DNA of 64,000 bases from Bugula neritina (lineage: Eukaryota; Bryozoa; Gymnolaemata; Cheilostomatida; Bugulidae). The notes beneath the pieces were generated by a model. That model worked only from the letters and a program-made list of their open reading frames with translations, had not been told where the DNA came from and searched no databases. The stretch is taken from assembly GCA_964035545.1 (NCBI GenBank), contig OZ037770.1, positions 3,639,662 to 3,703,661 of the forward strand. The letters are read 5' to 3'. The position numbers were made by a program, and so were the translations under genes. Position 1 is the first letter of the stretch; each line of letters begins with the position of its first letter. Below, piece after piece: positions 1 through 11,742 of the stretch.

Positions 1-1042
1 TAACATAAACTTGAAAGCTGGAGGTAGTACTAGTCTAGTGCTGTGTTAATCCTACACTGTTGACTTATCAACACTGTGACTATAATTATGACTCCTAAGT
101 CAAAGTCATTTTCATATAGTAGTAATCACTATGACAGACTGAAAGTCAGGAAGACTAAATATAATGGTAAAGTGTGTAAGAATAAATCATACTTAATCAA
201 TTACTTTTAGTTTTGTTACCAGTGTTGGGTCAACTTTCAGAATAAAGAATAAATATAATTATAAAGATAAATGGATAAAAATTCCAATCATGGTTTAATG
301 TGCCTATTTTAAGCTGTTAATTTAATTACTATAATATAAGTGCTCAAAATACAACTTTTGATTTTCATAATTATGTTTTAATTTAATACAGATACCATAG
401 TATCATATACAGTAGAATCAGTTGTATCTTATTTAATAATGAAGTAACTTATTGGAGCTTTCACAGTTATTAATTATTCACTTGTTAGTCTTTGAACTAG
501 GACAATGTTTGAAACTTGAAGTAGAATGAAGTTTGATTTCAGTTCCCGCAATGGTATCTGCAGTCACAATAGGAATACGCATATAACTATGTTTATATTT
601 GTGAAAAATATATAGTCAAAACTAGATAAGGTAATAGTATTTATAATTGGTTTCACTTTTAATATATTCCTATAAACTGGAAAATAGACAGAAGCATTTA
701 ATCATGAAAGTAAACCTAGTGGAAGTAAATCAATTCACTAAGTATAGTAAAATATTTACTATTCAGTAAGTTTATTTACTTTAGTTAATTGTACTTGATT
801 ATTTCTGTCGGTTTTTCAGTTGATTTTTCTACCTTTTGCTATAGCATATCAAACTACCACAAAGTCATGCTTCCGTATTACAGTTATAAACATAGTGTTA
901 CTGTGTAATGTTATAGTAATGTAATAGTAATATTTGGATCATTGTAAGTATTTCTGTTGTTGTACTGATTGATAAATATTTTTTAGCTTGCATGGATATT
1001 TGCAACGATCAAGATGTCATTTGAACCTGGACTGGAATAAAG

Positions 1043-2225
1043 ATGGCAAATCGAGAAGCTAGCTACAATTATTCTGCAGAAAGAAACTTGGTAAGCAAAA
1101 ATAAGCTGCAGCATTAAGCAGTAAGCAATATGACGATGAACTTTGCTTGATTTTGATTGACCTTAAAATATCTGGTCACCTTTCACCAACGTGGTCCTGC
1201 GCGGGTGGCCGGTGACTTTAAAATGTCTGTTGCGCGTAAAATAAATTTTGTGACAGTCAAAAGTATGCTGATCTTTTTCGTATTTCAGTGCATCGGTGTC
1301 TTAGCTTAAGAGCTGAACCCAACAATTATGATCTAAAGCTGTTTTTTACTAGAAAGTGATTTTACTGTCTTTCTGATTATTCTTGGTTTTTCAGCTTGAT
1401 GAATTGAATAAATGGATTTGATTTCGGGTATTATGTAATGGATGAAAGAAATTTTTCTTAAATTTGTACTGAGCAATTTTTGCTATTGCTATGATGTTTA
1501 GTGATAAAATTGCACCCTTAATAACCCTGAAAACTTTCATTACTAGCATTTGTTTATGTTCATTTTTAGGAAATTAAAATGAAGACACAACTCACCGATG
1601 CTATCTCACTGTGCCTGCATGCAGTTTATCTAAAAAGGTACTCCTATTAGCTGGCTCTTGCCCAATACCTGGTTGTCTCTGTAACTATTTTTTGCTAGCA
1701 GATAAGTTTTTTGAACTTGACATTTTATTGATTTTGAAAGTTATAGTGAGATTTGAACTTGCTAGCATCGTTTTTAAAGACTTGCTGCAGTTTTTATCAA
1801 CATTTTTTAAGTCAATGGTGTTAGTTTGGAAGCTCTCTCACTCCTCTCTCTGTCTCTTTTTCCCACACCTTCCACTCAACCTCTCTCTCTTTCTCTCCCT
1901 CTCTCCCACCCTCCCTCTCTCCCACCCTCTGTCTCTCCCACCTTCTCCCTCTCTCTCCCACTCTCCGTCTCTCCCACCTTCTCTCTCTCCTAACCTTTCT
2001 CTCTTCCCTTTTCCACTATCTCTCTGACTCTCTCCCTTTCTCTCTTCTACCCCATCTCTCTTCCATCCTCTCTCCTAACCTTTCTCTCACACCCCCCCCC
2101 TCTCCCACTCTCTTTCTCTCTCTAGTTTGCATGGCTTTACCCAATTTTGGTTTATTTTTTTATTTTGTTTCAGAGTATCCAAAAGGAAAGCTAAAATTTA
2201 TTTAATATATATTATACCAACTTGA
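1043..2225 (+). CDS. Candidate three-exon small gene (55 codons) in copy A
   Basis: A frame can be spliced from three exons with consensus borders. Exon 1 follows a TTTTTTAG acceptor (exon from 987), has an ATG in good context (AAAGATGG) at 1043 and ends at 1090 before GTAAGC. Exon 2 is 1570-1637, between TTTTTAG and GTACTCC. Exon 3 starts at 2174 after TTTCAG, behind a 290-bp pyrimidine tract, and reaches TGA at 2223-2225; an AATAAA lies about 20 bases downstream. Phases fit (0, then 2). The protein begins MANREASYNYSAERNLEIKM and its C-terminal part is basic. I do not recognise it. Exons 1 and 2 are identical in copy B and exon 3 differs by one Tyr/Cys change. Exon 3 is the weakest call; it could be the 5' part of a longer gene, or chance. 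Confidence 0.3.
1832..2124 (+). repeat. Pyrimidine (CT-rich) tract
   Basis: About 290 bases of nearly pure C and T built from CTCTCTCCC-like units. The copy B counterpart (46932-47238) differs slightly in unit number, as expected of a slippage-prone tract. It ends in CTCTCTAG and lies upstream of the proposed exon 3, so it could serve as a very long polypyrimidine tract. An open frame runs through it but begins at a non-ATG codon and is an artefact of the CT pattern. Confidence 0.9.
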
Positions 2226-3258
2226 GCTTTACATATAATATCAAATAAATGCTGTGTTTTGTTAAAACAATGTTTGCAACTTTGTAGTATATTCAAATTC
2301 ATAATTTATTTGTAGAGTCACACAACAAGACACTACTCTGACACACTCACAAGTTGCCACTGATCCAGCAGTATAGATGATTGTTTTCTCTACTGGCTAT
2401 GCTGTCACGCTTTACTGTTGTGGTGTTTGAAACAAACCAATTGTTTGCCTACGCAGACTAGGGTGAGAAAAAAAGTGAGAAATGAAAGCTGTTTTTAATA
2501 CCAACTACACTTAGTTTTTATTGAATGAAAAACAAAGTGAAATCATTAGTTATCCGTTAAATGACTAAATCACTGTTTATAAAGATGAAACACAAATAAT
2601 CTTATAATATGCTAATGAAATTTGGCTTTCAAATAGCTTTTTTCTGTATATATTTGTTGAGGAAGTTTATCTTCAACAAAACTTCGTAGCTGTTGAATAT
2701 GTGGAGAGTATTTTATATTGCATAAATTTATAGAGTAAAAGGTTCTCATCAAACTTTTACAACTTAGCTCATCTACGGTTTAAAAGTGTGAGCCACCCTT
2801 CACACTAGAGTTTTATAAAGTTTTAATGAATGTGCAGTATTTTATAAAATATTGTGTGTGTCGTAAATTTAGCTATTTCTACCTTTTCAGTGAGATTGGA
2901 GTAAACACACCTCAAAATTCACATCTGGTATCACATTGATTTATCGCAAGTCAAAGTACACCTACTAACTCGTCCTTCCTTAATACCTGCTTGCTTTTGC
3001 ACTTCTACTCATTTCATATACCTAACATTTCTCTTGCAGATGAATTACATCTTTTAAGTTGTAAAAGCCTTAAATAGCATGAAATTAATGAGGTTTAAAC
3101 CGTGGCCACACTAACTATTGATGCGTTTATTGATGGGTTAAATTACACGAAAATATTGTCTCTTTCTTTTTAGTTTCACCTAAAGTATTACATACTATTG
3201 ATGGAGGCTTTGCTGAAGTTTTTGGGTGATGATTTGTCAATAATTTTCCAGAGAAGAT

Positions 3259-3279
3259 GATGCCACGGTGGCTGGCATC
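3259..3279. other. Short perfect hairpin in copy A
   Basis: GATGCCA and TGGCATC pair perfectly over 7 bp around a 7-base loop. The hairpin is unchanged in copy B (48371-48391) and copy C (63156-63176). Conservation here may only reflect recent duplication. Confidence 0.5.
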
Positions 3280-5497
3280 ATTATGCAGTTTCCAAATTTC
3301 TTTCGGCTTTGCTCTAGTGAAAATTTTGGAAAACAATCAACAAAAAGGTTTGTACCATAAACGAAGTTATTGTGTGCGTGTTGCCAAAGCATAAAGTGTG
3401 CTGGACATTTTTAGGTTTCTGTTGAGATGCGTTTTTGCTTTTCCTGCATGAAAAAAGTTCCAGTTTCAGTTAATATCACTAGCGGAGTGTCCACCTATAT
3501 TTTAAATCATATTGATGCATAAGTTCTTTTTGTAATATTAAAAGTATAACTTGCTTAATTGCTATTCAATGCCCTTTGAAGTTTCCAACTGTAATTAATT
3601 AGTTGATTTGGCAGCATAGTATCGATGATTGATGAAGGCAGCCGATATAATTATAAGCATAAATATCTATATCTACATGAAGATGTCATTCCCAATGATT
3701 GTTATTTTGAAATCAGCTGATTAAGTTATCACAAACTAAACATTTTGACCAGCGGCTTGCAATGCAACTCGGTGAAATTTCAGACCTAGATGAATTGAAT
3801 TTCTTACTGAAAATTGTGAAGGTATTAAAGTTTAAAGTGAAAGTTTAAAGGGTCATCTCTCTGCGAATTCTAATAGCATGGTGCCAATTAGACTTGAAAA
3901 AATTTCAAGGCACTATAAAGCACTAAGCCCATTCTTACAAGTAGTTTCAAAGTGCACTGGAATTTCAGTTTACTTGTCATTGTATAGAATCCTGATCTAC
4001 ACTATATAGCATTCACTATTGCCTGCTTCTTCTAAGCATCTATAATGTATTAACTACAGTTTGCTTTGAGAAGTGAATTTCTACTTGGTATTTTTTCCTT
4101 ATCGTTCTGTTGTTTGCCAGTAGTCTTAATTTAATGAATTTTCCCTTTTCAAAAGTGGTTGTGACAATCAAAACGCATCATGCAGCCTGCAACTACACAA
4201 TCAGTCAGTAATTTCTTCCATTAAAGTAGCTCTTCTGGTTACCCTTGCTCACCTAAAAGCCTGAGCCTCATTCAAATTGCAAGTTTTTAGAGTTGTTAAT
4301 TTTTCATGCAATCTTTCATTTTTTTCTTTAGGCACAAAATTAGTATTCACTAGACCTAATCTTTCATCTGCATGTATGCCTATTGTTTGTTCATTAAAGA
4401 AAAACCTCTGCTGAATATTGAACTAATAATGAAAATGAATTCCCTAAACTAAAAGTAGCAGTGTGATTTTGGTATTACAATCAGTTGTTAGCATAGAATC
4501 AAGTTATTGACAGGAATTTTCAAATTGAAATGAATGAATTTCATTGTAAGTCAGCAAGATTTAGTCTAAGTAAACATAGCATTACATCATGTTCTTATTT
4601 AACATTGGTAGAAGGCAACATTTATTTTAAGGACTGTTGTAAACTTAAATGTAATTTTAGGTACTTTCCATGTTTGTTATTGTAGATGGTCTTGTTCTTT
4701 GGAATGGATGTGACAACTCCTTGTGTCAAACTTAACTGATTGACTACTGAATCCCAATCATGTTTTGCCAAAAAATGTGAAAATGGAGTGCATGTCTACT
4801 TTATTTGAGAAAATATTAAAACTACTTTTGAAACTTCATCTAGCCAAACAATACAACAGTTTCATTTTATTAAAAAACATCATTTGCCCAAAATGTATTA
4901 TGTAATCGAACAATTTCTAGAAAAAAAGTGCTTTCCTCCAGTTTTGCTAATGAATTACATATTTCATTACATGCTTGTCTTTATAATTTTATTAATTGTT
5001 TTTCTGGTGAGTCAATTAAAGTCAATTCAACCTAGAAAAGTCTGAATTTCAGACTTAATTTCAAGCTAGAATATTCACATTTTTAGGTCTGCGTTTGCAA
5101 ACATTGTTGTGTTACTTTACTTTTTATATTTTTTGAAATAAATATTTTTTTAGCTTGTGCCTATTCATGATTAGAATAGTATAATAATATTTAACTTTTC
5201 TTCAATTTTAATAGATGAAAATATTGATCAGTTGGAGTATTCAGTTTAGCTGAATTTTACTTGCTTCTGCGAAAACAATCTTTTGGAGTTGTCTGCCCTC
5301 TCTTTAGGTAATTTTTTGACCTATGGTCAACGCAATAATTATAACTTTTTAAAGATGCTTGTGAACCTAACAATATAGCACAACTATCAAACCACATTAT
5401 TTATTCAATATCTGCATAAAATTTAGCCAATAATCTGCCACCCAATGAGCTTGAAAAGATATTAGAATTCTAGCTCAGTGCTGCCATCAATGTAGAT

Positions 5498-5557
5498 ATT
5501 TATAATGATATAAAGCCAAAACTCATTATTTATAATGATATAAAGCTAAAACTCATT
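5498..5557. repeat. Tandem duplication, 30 bp x 2 (copy A)
   Basis: Two adjacent 30-base units starting ATTTATAATGATATAAAGC differ at one position in copy A. The same doublet is present in copy B (50611-50670) and copy C (60873-60932), so the duplication predates the spread of the long repeat. Confidence 0.9.
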
Positions 5558-6121
5558 ATTGCATGAAATTATCTAACCATTCCTGGCGAAGAATCGAGAT
5601 AATAACTCCAAAGTTGGTCAGTTGAAACCACAGCAATAATACTTTAATCCTTATAATTATCAGGTTTAATTTTATACCAAGCCCCAATAAGTACATATCA
5701 CTATGACAACACAGCCTAAGCACCTCCAATGCAAGAAATTTAGTATTGTGGTGCTGCAAATCCTCCAGTTACAAATGACTAGAGCTTTCATGATTATTGG
5801 TCTACCATAATGTTTATTTAGTTTTAAGGACTAGCATAAATGCTATTATATGCGGGAGGTATTTGAAAAGCTTCCAACTCCATCTTCAACTACGGGCTAT
5901 TATAATTATGCCGATAAACGAGATACTACACTCAGACTGCCCTGTTATAGTACTATGATTGGCTACTGCAAAATTTTTGCCGATAGACAACATTTAATTA
6001 TGATGTAATGTATCTCGTATTGGCACATAAGTGTTATGTCTGAGGACGAGATACTGTGAAATTATGCCCTGAGTAAATTAGAAATGACTGCAATTACTGT
6101 TAATCACGTTTTTATAGCATA

Positions 6122-6130
6122 GGAATATAT

Positions 6131-6175
<45 letters not shown>

Positions 6176-6331
6176 GACATATATACATATATACAGATAT
6201 ACAGATATACATATATACATATATACATATATACATATATATATATATATTTATATATCTATTTATCTATTTATCTATATATATATATACATATATGAGT
6301 GTGCGTGCGTGTGCACGTGCATGTGTCTGTA
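6122..6331. repeat. (TA)n-rich microsatellite with TG/CG tail
   Basis: Alternating TA/CA/TA tracts with ATCTATTT interruptions pass into a run of TGCG, CACG and TGTG steps near 6298-6331. Almost every step alternates purine and pyrimidine, so the stretch is prone to cruciform or left-handed DNA. It separates the end of copy A from the LRR remnant. Confidence 0.9.
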
Positions 6332-6448
6332 ACTTTATTAAATTTAATTTCATATTTTTCAATGACATACCATAATAATACTTGGTAAGCATATAGAGTT
6401 GTCAAAGATTGAATGTTTTAAACAATACAAAACCTGTGACACACAAAC

Positions 6449-6588
6449 CTCTCAGGTAGAGTATAGATAATTTACAGCTCTCCATATTCAACTCTTTAAG
6501 TGATGTGAGTGATGACACAACATCTGGTACTGTGTTTAGAGGATTCCTTCCTATGTCTAGTTTCTCTAACTGAGTCAGTTGACATAGA
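6449..6588 (-). pseudogene. Second LRR exon with 2-base insertion
   Basis: Same acceptor and donor as the 7049-7186 exon and about 85-90% identical. It is 140 instead of 138 bases because of two extra bases near the 3' end, after codons for ESCKLS. The frame therefore shifts before the donor and the last residues are garbled. Acceptor TACTACAG and donor GTTTGT remain. Confidence 0.6.
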
Positions 6589-7048
6589 CTGTAGTATAAA
6601 GTGTATGATTCATAATATGTAGCCTGCATTACTATAATATTTTATACTGTATTCACATTTTGTTTTCAACCAGGTAAAACTATATACAACTTAACTACCG
6701 AGCAACTTATTGTAGCATTGTACATGCAGAGCATGAGAAGTTAACAGTTGATTATAATAGTATACAAGTATTCAATTATTAGATATACTCAGTGTGTGAA
6801 TACTAATCAACTATACAACTGCTAACTATCATTTACATTTTCATAGCACAAGAATTTATAATGGCATAATTCAAAATTATGTTATTTTCACAATAATACA
6901 GACCAAATTTCATATATAATTCAAAACATTTGCATTTCACATATTTTTCAATTATATAGTTATACAAACTAATTATACTTGGAAGGAACTATTTTAGGAT
7001 TTCAAGTATTAAATGTTTCAAACAATACAAAAACTGTGACAAACAAAC

Positions 7049-7186
7049 CTCTCAGGTAGAGTGGATAATTCACATCTCCTCATATTCAACTCTTTGAGTG
7101 ATGTGAGTGATGACACAACTTCTGGTACTCTGTTGAGAGGATTCCAGCCTATGTCTAGTTTCTCTAACTGAGTCAGCTGACACAGA
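7049..7186 (-). CDS. Intact two-repeat LRR exon
   Basis: Acceptor TATTACAG lies before 7186 and donor GTTTGT after 7049. The exon is exactly 138 bases, two 23-residue LRRs, and fully open: LCQLTQLEKLDIGWNPLN is followed by EVVSSLTSLKELNM. A symmetric 138-base exon is the usual unit for expanding LRR genes by exon duplication. Confidence 0.65.
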
Positions 7187-7698
7187 CTGTAATACAAAAT
7201 GTGTAATATATGTAGTCTACTGTACCATATAATGACATATTCTGTACTCTGCTATATAATGTAAATTACGTAGCAAACAATTTTGTTGAGACAGGGTAGA
7301 GCAAAAAAAAGCTATTATCTCATGCTGTAGGTGTAATGGGTGCCCTGTGTAGAATTGAGTGATTAGATGTATTTGTATAAAGACATCCTGTAAGTTTAAT
7401 AGATAAGGGTTACATCTACAATGTATTGCTAATATATAGTATGATTTATAATAATAAATGGTTTACTTTGTTATAGCTAATCTGACACAAATTAGCATGT
7501 ATTTATTATTCCGAAAATCTTTTATTTTTAAGTATATGGCTACATATAATATACTTATATATATTATGTGTTGCAAATATGAACCTTCTGTATAATCCTA
7601 CATGTATACATGTACTACATATAATATGTTGCTTCTGTATTTAACTACATAAAACATGTTTTAATTAATTCTAGCGTGTGTAACACTACAAACAGTTT

Positions 7699-7734
7699 CC
7701 CACTGTCTAGTTTCTACAACTCATTCAGCTGGTA
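7699..7734 (-). pseudogene. Decayed LRR exon fragment
   Basis: The minus strand reads LYQLNEL-stop-KLDSG, clearly cognate to LCQLTQLEKLDIG of the neighbouring exons but with an in-frame TAG. It is a third member of a tandem LRR-exon array. Confidence 0.5.
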
Positions 7735-7895
7735 GAGATACAATGTTATACATATTACTATAGCTTTATATAGTGCATGATTACATCATGAGTAAGAATA
7801 TACTTCAGCATTGACTCAGATACATGCATCGTGGGTGATAATTATCACAACTAAACTCATTTAACATTTACACAGCTATCATAATAGACACTCAC

Positions 7896-8127
7896 TTGTC
7901 TAGACTTGCTCTGTCAGCCAGGTTAGAAACACGTAGACGCAGGGCTTCACCAGCAATCTCTCCAATGTTGTTTGGAATATTCCCTTTCAGTTTAAGATCT
8001 GTGATATGATAACTCCCAATTTCATGTTTCACCTTAGCAGTAGTATATGACTTGGTAATAGCATACTGTACACCTGACCAGCTTACAGGAGGCTGACCAG
8101 AATGTCTGAACCAGATTTCCATCTTCT
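7896..8127 (-). CDS. Exon upstream of LRRs, unknown domain
   Basis: Acceptor GATGTTACAG precedes 8127 and donor GTGAGT follows 7896. The 232-base exon is open throughout and encodes about 77 residues beginning KMEIWFRHSGQPPVSWSGV and ending near NLADRASLD. Composition and codon use look like real protein, unlike most open frames in this window. I do not recognise the domain. It joins in phase to the LRR exon at 7186. Upstream lies a (TA)n tract, so the preceding exon cannot be identified with confidence. Confidence 0.55.
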
Positions 8128-8201
8128 CTGTAACATCATACAGTGACAGTGTGATTATTACACAGTGATAGCAGGAAGTTTCTATCATGCTGAAACCTGT
8201 C

Positions 8202-8325
<124 letters not shown>

Positions 8326-8995
8326 GTAATGATCAATCATATATAATAAGGAGAATTATTAAATATTGTAAGTGGTACAAATTCAATAAGGCTATATAGT
8401 CAGGAATATAATAAGTTGCCACCTAAAGCAGCTTTCCTTCCCAATTTGTTAATTTACTAAAATAATTTATTCATTATTTGTTATATTAGTATTTTACTGC
8501 CTTGAAAAATTTTCTGCATGTTCATTATTTTATACAACAATTGTTATTGCTATAAAAATATCAATTGAAATCTTAGTTATGAGAAGAATAAACAACAAGA
8601 TGCTATTGAAAAAAAAACTAAAAGTGAAAACATTCCACTTTATTTATTGCTGTAGTTCAATAATCAACTGCATTATACAAATACATTTTCCATTAACCTA
8701 ATGGAAATAGTTATATTGACAGAAACCACCACCACCAGTTAATGCTAATTGCAAGCACAAAATATTATTCTATACCGGCCTCCATTCACATAATGGCAGT
8801 CATGGAAATGCAGTGTATGACACTTGTTCAGTTACCTATATTCCTATATAGCAGCTGACATGGTATAACAATTAGACATATACCAATGACTGATAGCACT
8901 GCAATGGTACAGGTTATCTATATATATAATAATCTGCATAAGCATTAGGCCTAATATAAACAAAGATTTTAGATAAGATGATACAGTAGCAAAGC

Positions 8996-9190
8996 TACCG
9001 GTAATAATGGCTAACGTAATAGTAGCACGGGTAATAATGGCAGGCATAATAATGGCAGAAATGAAAAAATAAGTAGATGTATGACACACTTATGTTTAAG
9101 TTAGACAAACTAAAAGCTCCAATCACAAAGCAAATCCCAAACCTAAATGCCCCCATCTCAATCTCAAACTTTTACCTACTCTTTCAATTG
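8996..9190 (+). repeat. Composite minisatellite element (member a)
   Basis: Several units of GGTAATAATGGC(AC) are followed by a C-rich run with AAATCCCAAACCT-like units and then TTTTACCTACT. The same order, inverted, occurs at about 21240-21475, and partial members occur at 19290-19440, 20100-20200 and 25700-25770. This suggests one dispersed element family with an internal minisatellite. Confidence 0.55.
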
Positions 9191-9475
9191 TTACCTAAGC
9201 AATGTTTATTTTTGCAATCTGTATTTTTACATGTGCAATTTTACTGGACACCATAAACACCAAAGCTAAGCATAGTGTTATAATCATTAGTTATACATAC
9301 TATAATGCCCCTATACAAGTGACACATCAAAATACCATAAGCAATCAAGTTCCTAATGATACCAATATTCACATATTTATAATTATGAATACATGTAAAT
9401 GATTAAGGTCAAAATAGTATTACCAAATATTTATATTTAACTTGTATAAGATAATTAGGTTTAGTATTACTAACT

Positions 9476-9690
9476 TCAATTGGTATCCCACATGTTTTGA
9501 TCTAAACTATTGCTACTCGTATCTACTTCCAGTTCAGCATCACCAGACAAATGTGATTGAGATGTGACCAGCTGCTGCTGAGTGGTACAGATAATGACTG
9601 TTGCTGAGGCCAACTTGTTGTAAAGACATGCTTTACCCTCGTGATTCCTATCTCTGATAGTCAACATGTCAGTAAACCTTTTGTTTGTTT
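9476..9690 (-). other. Exon-like segment repeated at 51.6 kb
   Basis: An ATG-initiated minus-strand frame (9667 down to 9476, 63 codons) begins MLTIRDRNHEGKACLYNKLA. About 150 bases of it are repeated, roughly 85% identical by eye, at 51588-51730, where the equivalent stretch reads LTSRDKNHESKACLYNQL. The shared DRNHEGKACLYN core is faintly reminiscent of the GDRxGEGxAYxNLG stretch of some tetratricopeptide repeats, but that is a guess. It lies on the same strand as the LRR exons and could be an upstream exon, or a repeat fragment. Confidence 0.3.
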
Positions 9691-10774
9691 AAAGCATTGA
9701 ACACTGCGTAGTGGTTTAAGACACTTACTCCTAACTGGGTTAAATACTGTGCTTTTAATCTAACTGATAACAGTAGAAAGCTGCATGTTACATTGTATGC
9801 TATTAAGCGCTGTCTCAATTTAACTGATTCACCATATTTACCCTGACCTCTATGCTTGTAGAAAACACCCAGCCTAATACTATAGCTGGTCTAGTGCAGA
9901 ATTGTATGTTTTTACTCATCATGTTTTCACCTCTGACTTTTGATTTACATTTGTACTTTAAATGATGAATTAAGCTTTGGTAGAATTTTCTGGTTGCAAA
10001 AATCAATCCAATTTATATATTATAGTGGAGGTAAGTACAGTACAATGGGGATATAGAGAAAAGCCTGTGTACTCTAAATTAGAAATGTAACAATAAAAAT
10101 TATGTTTTTGCAAAAATTTTAACTTTCGCTCTAAACCAAAATCTTTGAAGAAACTGTAAGAACTTAACCAATCTAATTTTCTCCGCCACAACACCTAAAT
10201 GTTATAGTAAGCATTTCGTTTAAATTTTCAAATGTAATAAGTAAATATAAATTATTCAGCAAAGTTTTGGCAGTAAATGAAACATGATAAATTTATGTTT
10301 TTGAAATGTTATTTTAAACTCACCGCTTTAACCTAATGAAGCATAACCTTGAAAGTTTGGAAGTCTAGATGTAAGCTCTACTTATTTTGTTTAAATTAAT
10401 AGCTAATACGCTTATAGTTAGTAATTACGTACAGTTGCCAGGGAGTGCATTAATTAATGAAATGTTGTTGTAAATTTATCTAAATTTGTTTGACGAAATA
10501 AATTGTAACTCCAGCTTTGTTTTCCGCTCATCTGCACCAAAATTTTGCTCTGAAAAAGTACAATATTCTCAGCCAACAGTTTACAAAAAACTTGTTGTTT
10601 AAATCTTTATAACATAAATAATACAAGTATTGTTTTGAGAAAACCTATTGTCTTGAGCAGCAAAGTTGCAATATGGAATACTGTTTTAAAGTTTTGTCCT
10701 AGAAAAACCTTACCTTTAATTATTTAAAGGTTTTATTACAGGGCAATATTAGTTTTTGCTTATCTCAATAAGTA

Positions 10775-11250
10775 ATAAACTAGTTGGTGATACAGAATTG
10801 CTATGCTATGAAATTGATTAACCTCATTATAAAATGTCAAAACAGCACTTAAAATCTTACATATATACTCTCACATACTGATATGCTTATTTTCTGAGCA
10901 CAATAAATATAATGTAAGTGCGTAATAAAAATTAGAGTTGTTAGACTAGAATCTAGAAATATAATTAAAAATGTTAGAGCAATTAGTTATTCAAATAGTC
11001 TCGTTAATTGATTGCATATGAAATTTTACCTGTCAACTATACAATACCATCTTGAGACTAGCAGTGGAACACAATCAATGGCTTCTAACCGGCTATAGAA
11101 CTATTTGTTTTATCATTGTAATATGTCAGTCATGAACATATAGGCTGACTGAATAAATAAACATAATTATATGCACTAATAACTTGCTGTTACTCATTAT
11201 TAGTTATTTCTGTGCTGATAACATGATGAAAGGTTTTTATGTTACAGGAA
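10775..11250 (+). repeat. Old dispersed repeat, member 1
   Basis: Landmarks TTGCTATG, ACTGATATGC, CCATCTTGAGACTA, GCAGTGGAACACAA, GACTGAATAAATA and GTTATTTCTGTGCTGAT recur in the same order and orientation at 51850-52280, and in part at 57555-57870. It is strongly diverged, with no coding capacity. Confidence 0.5.
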
Positions 11251-11742
11251 GAACTATGAGATATATGCACTTTGAGTTTTAAAGCCATGGAGCGATTTCA
11301 TGCCTTCGAATGCGGCCATGCAGTTTTCTATAACATAAGCTCTATATAATATTATCTTATTAACTGATATGAAAAACCCAACTATAGATACAAAGCACCT
11401 CGAAACATGAATTATAGAGCAAATATATAAGCAAAGGCTGCCTAATAACAATAACTTTACAACTTTTTCACCATTATTTCTCAAAACAATGAGATAATAT
11501 TAATAAAGTTTATTCTTATTGCAATGTTTAAACGTCCAAATATAGCAAAGTAAATAATACTTGTTGAAATAAACTTCCAGCTTTGTTGAATTTAATGTTA
11601 TAAGAGTCACTTGAATTGTTCAGCACAAAAACAAAGTAGAATTGCCAGTATTGCAACTCAAAAACAATGGTGAATTAAGCAAAGAGACAGGGAGTTTGCA
11701 AATAATACAGTATATTCAATAAAAAACTGTACCTGCTATAAT

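Larger units (their letters stand above)
1..6071 (+). repeat. Long dispersed repeat, copy A (left part outside window)
   Basis: Base 1 corresponds to 45106 and the two sequences stay collinear, with scattered substitutions and small indels, up to the final G of GCCCTG at 6071 (51184 in copy B). An inverted third copy covers the part equivalent to about 2432-6071. Beyond that G the three flanks are unrelated, so this is a true element or duplication end. The last 170 bases carry the motif GAGATAC twice directly and once inverted, and GCCCTG twice, a layout often seen as subterminal repeats of DNA transposons. No long protein is encoded; the only coding candidate is a short spliced frame near 1.0-2.2 kb. 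The 5'-CAGGG end would fit a hAT-like element, but the opposite end is not visible, so the class is open. Confidence 0.9.
6449..8127 (-). pseudogene. Leucine-rich-repeat gene remnant
   Basis: Four minus-strand pieces with consistent splice signals form part of an LRR gene. In transcription order they are a non-LRR exon (7896-8127), a decayed LRR segment (about 7734-7699), a two-repeat LRR exon (7186-7049) and a near-identical LRR exon (6588-6449). Exon phases agree: the first ends two bases into a codon and the LRR exons begin with one completing base. The good LRR exon reads LTQLEKLDIGWNPLNRVP, then SSLTSLKEL, a 23-residue LRR with LxxLxxLDIGxN spacing. The last exon carries a 2-base insertion, so the gene as a whole looks dead or truncated. 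No start codon, signal peptide or C-terminus is visible. Downstream, copy A and a microsatellite end the locus. LRR proteins generally bind other proteins; nothing here tells which. Confidence 0.6.

Noticed and set aside
1611-2027. 138-codon frame (and 46712-47140 in copy B)
   Set aside because: It starts at a non-ATG codon and most of it translates a CT microsatellite into Ser/Leu/Pro repeats.
3127-3336. 69-codon frame kept in all three copies of the long repeat
   Set aside because: It has no ATG (first codon TTG), no upstream exon with matching splice site was found, and conservation follows from recent duplication.
5556-5759. 67-codon frame present in all three copies
   Set aside because: It spans a region with a tandem duplication, copy changes are as often non-synonymous as synonymous, and there is no splice or start support.
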